A DNA stretch of 12,093 bases from Baffinella frigidus (GCA_026770585.1 MU647337.1:109618-121710), one strand, 5' to 3'; shown: positions 6,662 to 11,868, numbered from the stretch's first letter. A program made the numbers and translations. Notes: generated by a model from the sequence alone, not told the origin.

Positions 6662-6809
6662 AAGCTAACGCCAGCGAGGTACTTAGAGCCTACGGATTGC
6701 CTACGGTAGGAGCCCCCCTCCTACGACTTTTAAAGACCCTTTTGTTTTAAACGTCGTAGGAGGAGGGGGGCTTCCTACCGTAGGCTAAGGGGTCCGCTGG
6801 CGTTAGCTT
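6662..6809. mobile_element. PAL-C, 148-bp palindromic element
   Basis: AAGCTAACGCCAGCG at the left and CGCTGGCGTTAGCTT at the right are exact reverse complements. Further in, CCTACGGTAGGAGCCCCCCT and TCCTACGAC pair with GTCGTAGGAGGAGGGGGG and CTTCCTACCGTAGG. Its ends differ from PAL-A and PAL-B, but CCTACGGTAGG recurs in their cores. A further CAAGCTAACGCTAAA just upstream (about 6595) may be part of a second, broken copy. No coding capacity. Confidence 0.75.
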
Positions 6810-6874
6810 GTGGCATTTCCCTAGGAACGGACCCGCACCGGGCGAAGATACGTAATTCATGCAGACATTGGACA

Positions 6875-6970
6875 TATCCCTTAATTGGCCAGTAGGCTCA
6901 TACGCCCTACCGTAGGGCCCTAGGACCTCTTGGGGGTCGAATTCGACCCCCTTGTCACTTTGCAGGGATA
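6875..6970 (-). mobile_element. PAL-B copy 3, reverse orientation
   Basis: TATCCCTTAATTGGCCAGTA opens, CATACGCCCTACCGTAGGGC follows, and GGGGGTCGAATTCGACCCCC forms a perfect 20-bp palindrome near the end. The right terminus (CACTTTGCAGGGATA) is diverged. Compared with copy 1 it lacks one of the two AGGTCCTAGG units. Confidence 0.65.
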
Positions 6971-6995
6971 GCGAGCATGCGGTGTTGGGATACTG

Positions 6996-7118
6996 TACAG
7001 GGGGATACCTCGCTCATAAGAACCCCCCCCTCCCTACGGCCCTACAGTAGGGCTATGCCTAGGGCTCTATGGGGTTCCTAGGGGGGGGGCAGTTTCTCAT
7101 GAGCGAGGTACCCCTGTA
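6996..7118 (-). mobile_element. PAL-A full copy (6996), flanked by TACTGTA
   Basis: CAGGGGGATACCTCGCTCAT at the left and GAGCGAGGTACCCCTG at the right. The core reads in the opposite sense to the 6158 copy (CCCTACAGTAGGGCTATGCC). TACTGTA is present on both sides, of which only TA is expected from family behaviour. The left arm has one extra G and an A insertion. Confidence 0.8.
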
Positions 7119-7276
7119 CTGTACAGAAAGCAGTTGGGCCTGTAGGACGCTTTGGTGTAGCCGCAGTGTAGAATCAAGTATTCCAGTACGGTGTGGCCGA
7201 GCTGGAATCATTAAAAGCATCTTATGCCCCAGAAACCGCGATTCTCAGATCTCGGATCCTTTTCAGGCGTTTCTCC

Positions 7277-7363
7277 TACAGGGGCACCTCGCTCATAAGA
7301 AAACGCCCCCCCCCTAGGACCCTACAGTAGGGCCCTATGGGGGTCCCTAGGGGGAAGCGTTTT
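7277..7363 (-). mobile_element. PAL-A short subtype, right end missing
   Basis: TACAGGGGCACCTCGCTCAT to GGGGGAAGCGTTTT. It is identical over about 87 bp to the next copy at 7371 except for one C/T change. It stops at the point where the right arm should give CTTATGAGCGAGG. Eight bases separate it from the complete copy. Confidence 0.8.
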
Positions 7364-7370
7364 GTCCACT

Positions 7371-7480
7371 TACAGGGGTACCTCGCTCATAAGAAAACGC
7401 CCCCCCCCTAGGACCCTACAGTAGGGCCCTATGGGGGTCCCTAGGGGGAAGCGTTTTCTTATGAGCGAGGTACCCCTGTA
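7371..7480 (-). mobile_element. PAL-A short subtype, full copy (7371)
   Basis: 110 bp, TA-bounded. Ends are CAGGGGTACCTCGCTCATAA and TTATGAGCGAGGTACCCCTG. The core is shortened to AGGACCCTACAGTAGGGCCC, TATGGGGGTCCCTAGG. The only other complete copy of this subtype is at 8101. Confidence 0.85.
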
Positions 7481-7612
7481 GGGGCAAGGGCGGACCTTCT
7501 CCCCGAGGCAATGGTATTTACTACTCGCGCCAGACACCACACTCACTCCACGTTGTAATAATTCCTTCACAAATTCTCACCATGTACCGCCCCGATCTCT
7601 CTTTTGGGGCTA

Positions 7613-7638
7613 GGACGGGCCCGCCTCGGGGCAAGAGT
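7613..7638 (+). repeat. Single dispersed copy of a 26-bp minisatellite unit
   Basis: GGACGGGCCCGCCTCGGGGC plus AAGAGT. It matches the unit tandemly repeated at 8317-8403 with one substitution, and sits immediately against the left end of PAL-D. Confidence 0.75.
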
Positions 7639-7758
7639 AGAGGGGTTACTCGAAATTATGGATACGCACCGCCTTAGAGTCCTACAGTACGGATAGTCCT
7701 AGGAGAATACGCCCACCTTAGGGGCAGTGCGTGTCCTTATCGGCGAGTAACCCTTGTA
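7638..7758. mobile_element. PAL-D, diverged PAL-A-like element
   Basis: Left: TAGAGGGGTTACTCG, then TTATGGATACGCACCGCC. Right, read in reverse: TACAAGGGTTACTCG, then ATAAGGACACGCACTGCC. The core AGTCCTACAGTACGGATAGT resembles PAL-A and PAL-B cores. Length (121 bp) and architecture match PAL-A while the terminal sequence differs. It may be an older subfamily or a sister family. Confidence 0.65.
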
Positions 7759-7763
7759 GGGAT

Positions 7764-7884
7764 TACAGGGGTACCTCGCTCATAAGAAAGCGCACCCCCC
7801 CTAGGACCACCATAGGGCCCTAGGCATATCCCTGCTGTAGGGTCCTATGGGGATGCGGTTTCTTATGAGCGAGGTACCCCTGTA
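7764..7884 (+). mobile_element. PAL-A full copy (7764)
   Basis: TA-bounded, 121 bp, ends CAGGGGTACCTCGCTCATAA and TTATGAGCGAGGTACCCCTG. Core: AGGACCACCATAGGGCCCTA, GGCATATCCCTGCTGTAGGG. It begins six bases after the right end of PAL-D. Confidence 0.85.
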
Positions 7885-7910
7885 CATACCGTCTCCTTGA
7901 CCGGTCTTCT

Positions 7911-7948
7911 TTGGGGGGGGCGGCTCCTTATGAGCGAGGTACCCATGT
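7911..7948 (+). mobile_element. PAL-A solo right arm
   Basis: TTGGGGGGGGCGGCTCCTTA and TGAGCGAGGTACCCATGT. Only the poly-G and terminal part of the family is present, 26 bp after a complete copy. The terminus is mutated (CCCATG in place of CCCCTG). Confidence 0.7.
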
Positions 7949-8100
7949 GAACGCAGGGATCCCAGGGGTTTAGGGTTTCTCCTACGGGGTTAGGGGTTAC
8001 GAGTAGTCCCTGTAGGGACCACTGACGGACGAGGGGAGTGTTGTTGTGAGACCCTGCTTGGGTCGAGAGGCGTCGAGAGGCAAGGCCAAGCGGCACTCGC

Positions 8101-8207
8101 TACAGGGGTACCTCGCTCATAAGAAAACGCCCCCCCCCTAGGACCCTACAGTAGGGCCTGGGGGTCCCTAGGGGGAAGCGTTTTCTTATGAGCGAGGTAC
8201 CCCTGTA
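8101..8207 (-). mobile_element. PAL-A short subtype, full copy (8101)
   Basis: 107 bp, TA-bounded, almost identical to the 7371 copy but lacking a few core bases (GTAGGGCCTGGGGGTCCC). The arms match each other along nearly their whole length. Confidence 0.85.
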
Positions 8208-8211
8208 CATG

Positions 8212-8290
8212 TACCTGTCTCACCGAGGCTCACACGCTGAGACTCGCTACCTGTCTGATCGGTCAGAGGCTCACACGTTGTCGCCTCGGG
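8212..8290 (+). repeat. Two imperfect 36-bp tandem units
   Basis: TACCTGTCTCACCGAGGCTC and ACACG begin at 8212. TACCTGTCTGATCGGTCAGA and GGCTCACACG begin at 8248. The CACCGAGGCT motif recurs near 8826 and 8963. Confidence 0.5.
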
Positions 8291-8316
8291 GCGAGGAGTT
8301 GCCGGCCTCCGGGCAA

Positions 8317-8403
8317 GGACGGGCCCGCCTCGGGGCAAAAGTGGACGGGCCCGCCTCGGGGCAAAAGTGGACGGGCCCGCCTCGGGGCAAAAGTGGACGG
8401 GCC
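8317..8403 (+). repeat. 26-bp minisatellite, 3.3 copies
   Basis: Units GGACGGGCCCGCCTCGGGGC plus AAAAGT at 8317, 8343 and 8369, then a partial unit at 8395. The three full units are identical. The 26-base period is not a multiple of three, so the open frame here is not a protein repeat. Each unit contains the palindrome CGGGCCCG. Confidence 0.9.
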
Positions 8404-8459
8404 TGTAAGAGAAGAGAGATTGATAATTTATTGCCAAACAACCAGCGTCAGCGCCGCAC

Positions 8460-9228
8460 ATGATACGCGTTGTGCCACTACTGTACCCCGTGTCAGCCGC
8501 TCATACGAGCATTTTCCGGATGGATTCTAACTCCACCTCCTGCCCTGGAAGAGTACAGGGCCCTGTACTCTTGCCCCGATAGAGGTCGACCTCGATCCTA
8601 CGGAGCAGCGCCCCCCTCTAGGACCACCGTAGGGCGATAGGTCTAACGTACGGGAATTTCCTGAAAGGGAACACTACAAATCGCGGACGAGGAAAGTGTC
8701 GTTGACTGTTGGCTCCGGCCATGTGTCGGGGCATTGGTCCATGCCCTTCTTGCATCCTGGGGTGCAGGGTTTCGGGTTTAGCGAGAGAAGTTTGTTGACA
8801 CCAACACGACCGCCATGTGCTACCCCACCGAGGCTGTGACTGAGGTGTGACTGAGGTGTGTCTGATCAGTGATCTGGTGTGTCTGAGCAGTGATCTGTTG
8901 GCCACACGAAAACCTCAAAACGATTGCTGAGAGGTGAGAAGTTGGCACAAACACCTGATCTGCCACCGAGGCTGTGCCAGATCAGGATCCTGCCTTTAGG
9001 TTCTTTAGATGTTAATTTCTCCCAACATATGCCAACGACACGCCCTTCCGAAAGGACTGCAGCAGCGACCAAACCTTCTCACACCTATCGAAAATATGCC
9101 GGGCGTAAACACGAAGATGCAGACAGAAGAAACCATGCTTGCCACTCGGCGGGCTATGGATCGTTCAAGACCCCCAGATCTGGGAGTCGCGTGATCAAAT
9201 TCGTACCCGAAAAGGCCTCAAAGTAGAT
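8460..9228. other. Unassigned sequence with palindromes and short tandem repeats
   Basis: No gene is supported. AAGAGTACAGGG-CCCTGTACTCTT at 8549-8572 is a perfect 24-bp palindrome. GCGCCCCCCTCTAGGACCAC, GTAGGGCGATAGG at about 8607-8640 is a decayed PAL-A-type core. GTGACTGAGGT is repeated at 8836 and 8847, and a 21-bp unit ending CAGTGATCTG is repeated at 8856 and 8877. CCTGATCTG and CAGATCAGG form a hairpin at 8954-8986. Confidence 0.5.
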
Positions 9229-9243
9229 GGAGGAAGAAGAAAC

Positions 9244-9391
9244 TTATCTCAGAAAACGAGTTCTAAAACTCGTTTTCTTAAGTCAATTCCTCTACAAATT
9301 TGTCAACTTATGCGGAGAGTCAAGAATAAGTTGACGAATTTGTAGGGGAATTGACTTAGGAAAACGAGTTTTAGAACTCGTTTTCTGAGAT
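9244..9391. mobile_element. PAL-E, 148-bp palindromic element with AGAAAC duplication
   Basis: ATCTCAGAAAACGAGTTCTA, AAACTCGTTTTCTTAAGTCA at the left is mirrored by GTTTTAGAACTCGTTTTCTG, AGAT at the right, with ATTGACTTA and TAAGTTGAC inside. AGAAAC lies at 9238-9243 and 9392-9397. The paralogous empty site in unit 2 (about 9740-9750) has this hexamer once. Left terminus TTATCTCAG, right terminus CTGAGAT. Confidence 0.8.
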
Positions 9392-9492
9392 AGAAACGAT
9401 GGTTGCCGCACTGCAGCATGCTCGACCCGTGACGGGTGATTGGGAGGCTATGCCGGTTGACATGTATGTAGACGTGAGACATACAGAGGCTA

Positions 9493-9700
9493 CCACTCGA
9501 GGCTGGAAAGGGGAGCATTTCAAATGTGGGGTTGTTAAATTTAGTACCAGTCACGGGCAGGCTTGGTCACGTGTCTAACAGATTTCTGTCAGATACGTGA
9601 CCAAACGCCCCTATTTGTGTGAAAATTACTACACCTTTTTTCCCCTTCACTTGTAAAAGAATCCCTGTTGTAACATAGTCATATTTCTAGCCTCGCGTGG
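9493..9700 (+). mobile_element. PAL-F copy 1, 208-bp element
   Basis: CCACTCGAGGCTGGAAA at the left and TTTCTAGCCTCGCGTGG at the right, flanked by TA on both sides. The interior carries GGGGTTGTTAAATTTAGTAC, CAGTCACGGGCAGGCTTGGT, a central 38-bp near-palindrome (9565-9602), and GTGTGAAAATTACTACAC. Non-coding. Confidence 0.75.
9565..9602. repeat. PAL-F copy 1 central hairpin (imperfect)
   Basis: Outer arms GGTCACGT and ACGTGACC. The inner stem is based on ACAGATTTCTGT. About three mismatched pairs per 19-bp arm. The outer arms equal those of copy 2 while the inner stem sequence differs. Confidence 0.75.
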
Positions 9701-9801
9701 TATGTCGGGTACCCCGTTGGCCGCAGAAATAATGAAGGAAGAAGAAACGATGGTTGCCGCACTGCAGCATGCTGCAGACCCGTAACGGGTGATTGGGAGG
9801 C

Positions 9802-9911
9802 TACAGGGGTACCTCGCTCGTAAGAAAACGCCCATCCCCTAGGACCACCTTAGGGCCCTACGGTATGGTCCCTAGGGGGAGGCGTTTTCTTATAAGCGAG
9901 GTACCCCTGTA
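9802..9911 (+). mobile_element. PAL-A full copy in duplication unit 2
   Basis: TA-bounded, 110 bp, ends CAGGGGTACCTCGCTCGTAA and TTATAAGCGAGGTACCCCTG. Core: AGGACCACCTTAGGGCCCTA, CGGTATGGTCCCTAGG. Left flank GGGAGGC-TA and right flank TA-TGCCGG correspond to GGGAGGCTATGCCGG in unit 1, so the element and one TA were added. Confidence 0.9.
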
Positions 9912-9946
9912 TGCCGGGGAACATTCATGTAGACGTTAGACATACC

Positions 9947-10157
9947 CCCTCGAGGATAGAAATGTGACTATTTTAAAACAGGGATTATTTTACAAGTGAA
10001 GGGGGGAAAAGAGGTGTGTAGTAATTTTCACACAAATAGGGGCGTTTGGTCACGTACCTGCGGGAATTCCCGCAGGTACGTGACCAAGCCTGCCCGTGAC
10101 TGGTACTAAATTTAACAACCCCGCATTTAAAATGGTTCACTTTCTAGCCTCGAGTGG
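9947..10157 (-). mobile_element. PAL-F copy 2, opposite orientation
   Basis: CCTCGAGGATAGAAATGTGA at the left, TTTCTAGCCTCGAGTGG at the right. Its reverse complement aligns with copy 1 along the whole interior (GGGGTTGTTAAATTTAGTAC and on). The central 38 bp (10048-10085) is a perfect palindrome. The right flank has an additional AGGAGCGAGGC before TATGTCGGG. Confidence 0.75.
10048..10085. repeat. PAL-F copy 2 central perfect 38-bp palindrome
   Basis: GGTCACGTACCTGCGGGAAT joined to TCCCGCAGGTACGTGACC, with no mismatch. The outer eight bases on each side equal copy 1. The inner stem is GC-rich and unlike copy 1. Confidence 0.85.
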
Positions 10158-10262
10158 AGGAGCGAGGCTATGTCGGGTAACCCGTTGGCCGCAGAAATAA
10201 TGAACATTGGCAAAAGTTGACGGTTCTGGTACAAAGTTGTCAACGTGTAACCATAATTGCGT

Positions 10263-10366
10263 TATCCCTGAAGTGGCGAGGCGGTCAAAATTGACCACCA
10301 AGAGGTCCTAGGCAGGTCCTAGGGCCCTACGCTAGGGTATATGCGCCTACTCGCCACTTAAGGGAT
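10263..10366 (+). mobile_element. PAL-B copy 4
   Basis: TATCCCTGAAGTGGCGAGGC, GGTCAAAATTGACCACCAAG, AGGTCCTAGGCAGGTCCTAG, GGCCCTACGCTAGGGTATAT, and CGCCACTTAAGGGA at the end. Intact, 104 bp, same orientation as copy 1. Confidence 0.75.
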
Positions 10367-10562
10367 TTTGGCGGCCAACTTCTCTGCACACCGCTTTAGC
10401 AGACCACGGGGGAAGGATGGAGCAGAGCGAGGTTCCAGCAGGCCGTACTGGTCAAAAATACTAGTCAAACGGGGTTTTCAAGGGTTCAGCCCTGGATGGC
10501 TTTCTCACCCCCACTGGCGGAGTTCCCAGCAGTCTTGTAAGCAACATTTTCATGGAAAGCAT
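10367..10562. other. Unassigned sequence after PAL-B copy 4
   Basis: An open frame of 68 codons on the plus strand begins at 10368, one base after PAL-B, and has no recognisable domain. I do not call it a gene. No other repeat of the window is recognised here. Confidence 0.35.
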
Positions 10563-10650
10563 CTTCCACATTGAAAAACTTGGATATTTCTCTCCATAAG
10601 TTGACAATTTTCAGGGGCGAATTGACTTAAAAACGCTTTCAACGTGGAAG
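10563..10650. mobile_element. PAL-G, 88-bp small inverted-repeat element
   Basis: CTTCCACATTGAAA at the left and TTTCAACGTGGAAG at the right. The interior TAAGTTGACAATTTTCAGGG and GCGAATTGACTTA parallels the centre of PAL-E (TAAGTTGACGAATTTGTAGG, GGAATTGACTTA), although the ends differ. Confidence 0.6.
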
Positions 10651-10761
10651 TTTCTTTTCAATAACTTATAGAAGATTTTGAGGAAACGCACCGCAGGAGA
10701 CGGGGCAGAGGTAGCGGACTGGCTTGATCGGCCAGAACGTCCCTGCGGTCACCGCGCCCGG

Positions 10762-10903
10762 TCAGGCCAGGTCAGGAGTCGGGATGTCAAACGCAACGAT
10801 TCGCGATATAAGTGTTTCGTGGTACTGAAGTGACGTTGTTGCGGCGATGAAGGGCTCTGGTTTGTAGACTGTTGGCGTGTTTCCCGGGTGAGAATCAACC
10901 TTG
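10762..10903 (-). CDS. Candidate terminal exon of an unknown gene
   Basis: On the minus strand, the long CT tract (plus 10905-11058) ends in CTCTAG, a very good polypyrimidine tract and 3' splice acceptor. The next codons read KVDSHPGNTPTVYKPEPF, IAATTSLQYHETLISRIV, AFDIPTPDLA, stop at 10762-10764. The composition is protein-like, unlike the repeat frames nearby. I recognise no family. The exon would be about 47 codons and its upstream exons are not identified. It could equally be a chance open frame. Confidence 0.25.
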
Positions 10904-10904
10904 C

Positions 10905-10969
10905 TAGAGAGAGAGGGAGGGAGGGAGGGAGAGAGGGAGGGAGAGAGATGAGAGAGAGAGAGCGCGCGC

Positions 10970-11001
<32 letters not shown>

Positions 11002-11058
11002 GAGAGAGAGAGACAAGAGAGAGAGAGAGGAGAGAGAGGAGAGAGAGAGAGAGAGAGA
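10905..11058 (+). repeat. GA / GGGA / GAGAGATGA microsatellite
   Basis: About 150 bp of GAGAGA with GGGA-rich units at the left, a short GCGCGCGC interruption at about 10963, and ATGA or CAA interruptions. Almost purely purine on the top strand. The Ser-Leu frames on the minus strand come from the repeat. Confidence 0.9.
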
Positions 11059-11110
11059 TTCAGTATCTTTATCGAGACAGAAGCCGCCCCCGCGACTCGA
11101 GATTTCAGGA

Positions 11111-11204
11111 TTGATGTGATCCGAAAGGAAGCATGGCCTTTCTACAGAACAAGTTCCGGTGTCCGCCTATGTTGGGAGCTCGAAGAACCTAAAGGACCTA
11201 AATC
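11111..11204 (+). pseudogene. Coding-like direct repeat, copy 1
   Basis: In one frame it reads DVIRKEAWPFYRTSSGVRLC, then WELEEPKGPKS. The residue composition and the Pro-Lys-Gly pattern suggest a real protein fragment, but I do not recognise a family. It matches 11450-11553 closely. Here the site GAAGAACCTAAAGGACC is uninterrupted, so this copy shows the pre-insertion state. No start codon or exon boundary is proposed. Confidence 0.4.
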
Positions 11205-11261
11205 GATAAACCCTGAAACGGTCCTCAAGGTGCGCGTGCGGGGAGCCCTTGCGCGTTTGTA

Positions 11262-11364
11262 TATCCATTCAGTGGTGAATTGACTCATACGCCCTGCCGT
11301 CGGGCCCTAGGACCTGCCTAGGACTCTTGGGGGTCAAATTTGACCGCCTGACCACTTAAGGGAT
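11262..11364 (-). mobile_element. PAL-B copy 5, reverse orientation
   Basis: TATCCATTCAGTGGTGAATT, GACTCATACGCCCTGCCGTC, GGGCCCTAGGACCTGCCTAG, then GGGGGTCAAATTTGACC and CCACTTAAGGGATA. The left terminus is the more eroded. It lies between the two coding-like direct repeats. A detached core-like piece, GGTCCTACGGTAGGGCTAGT, follows at about 11391-11410. Confidence 0.7.
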
Positions 11365-11449
11365 ACGTGCTTGTATTTACACGTCCCCAGGGTCCTACGG
11401 TAGGGCTAGTCCTAGGAGCATAGGAGCCCCCACGGGAAGGCACGTGGCC

Positions 11450-11553
11450 TTGATGTGATCCGAAAGGAAGCATGGTCTTTCTACAGAACAATTTCCGGTG
11501 TCCGCCTATGTTGGGAGCTCGAAGAAACTACAGTAAAGGACCTAAAGGGCCTG
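11450..11553 (+). pseudogene. Coding-like direct repeat, copy 2, with 5-bp insertion
   Basis: Reads VIRKEAWSFYRTISGVRLCW, then ELEE in the same frame as copy 1, after which CAGTA inserted behind TA at 11529-11530 shifts the frame to TTVKDLKGLN. Only a few other substitutions separate the copies over the first 75 bases. The insertion produces TACAGTA. The frame later runs into the PAL-A array and cannot be a normal gene end. Confidence 0.45.
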
Positions 11554-11592
11554 AACCGACTTTGCATGTCCGAACGTCGCGCGCTACAGGGG

Positions 11593-11712
11593 TACAGGGG
11601 TACCTCGCTCATAAGAAACCGCCCCCCCCCTAGGACCCTACAGTAGGCTTATCTAGGGCCCTACGGTGGTCCTAGGGGGGGGGCATTTTCTTATGAGAGA
11701 GGTACCCCTGTA
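11593..11712 (-). mobile_element. PAL-A full copy (11593)
   Basis: CAGGGGTACCTCGCTCATAA and TTATGAGAGAGGTACCCCTG, TA-bounded. Core: AGGACCCTACAGTAGGCTTA, then GGGCCCTACGGTGGTCCTAG, inverse to the 6158 copy. An extra TACAGGGG octamer directly precedes it (11585-11592), as if a terminus had been duplicated. Confidence 0.85.
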
Positions 11713-11747
11713 CCTCGCTGGTGAGAAACTGCCTCCTCCTAGGACCC
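11711..11747 (-). mobile_element. PAL-A left-arm fragment
   Basis: TACCTCGCTGGTGAGAAACT and GCCTCCTCCTAGGACCC continue from the end of the preceding copy with the layout of a family left arm. It stops exactly at the TA where the next complete copy begins, so a nested or chimeric arrangement is likely. Confidence 0.55.
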
Positions 11748-11868
11748 TACAGGGGTACCTCGCTCATAAAAAAACACCCCACCCTATGACCCTACAGTAG
11801 GCCTGTGAGTAGGGCCCTATGGTGGTCCTAGGGGGGGTGCGCTTTCTTATGAGCGAGGTACCCCTGTA
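11748..11868 (-). mobile_element. PAL-A full copy (11748)
   Basis: TA-bounded, 121 bp, CAGGGGTACCTCGCTCATAA and TTATGAGCGAGGTACCCCTG. Core: ATGACCCTACAGTAGGCCTG, TGAGTAGGGCCCTATGGTGG. It is the last copy in the window. Confidence 0.85.

Larger units (their letters stand above)
9229..9740 (+). repeat. Tandem duplication unit 1 (contains PAL-E and PAL-F)
   Basis: The flank GGAAGAAGAAAC, CGATGGTTGCCGCACTGCAG, GGGTGATTGGGAGGCTATGC and the flank TATGTCGGGTACCCCGTTGG, CCGCAGAAATAATGAA recur in the same order in the next unit (9736-10204). This unit carries PAL-E near its start and PAL-F in the middle. It is the empty-site reference for the PAL-A insertion in unit 2. Confidence 0.75.
9736..10204 (+). 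repeat. Tandem duplication unit 2 (contains PAL-A and PAL-F)
   Basis: Same ordered flanks as unit 1: GAAGAAACGATGGTTGCCGC, ACTGCAGCATGCT, GGGTGATTGGGAGGC, then CATGTAGACGTTAGACATAC, PAL-F, and TATGTCGGGTAACCCGTTGG, CCGCAGAAATAATGAA. It lacks PAL-E and instead holds a PAL-A copy at GGCTATGCCGG. Confidence 0.75.

Noticed and set aside
6158-8403. CRISPR-like array, because palindromic repeats recur
   Set aside because: Repeats are irregularly spaced, occur in both orientations, have TA duplications, and lack uniform spacers. The context is eukaryotic.
8924-9226. Overlapping plus-strand open frames of 61-100 codons
   Set aside because: Several frames are open at once, there is no domain or splice support, and the region contains short tandem repeats.
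10368-10574. 68-codon open frame after PAL-B copy 4
   Set aside because: No recognisable motif, it starts at the transposon border, and it runs into PAL-G.
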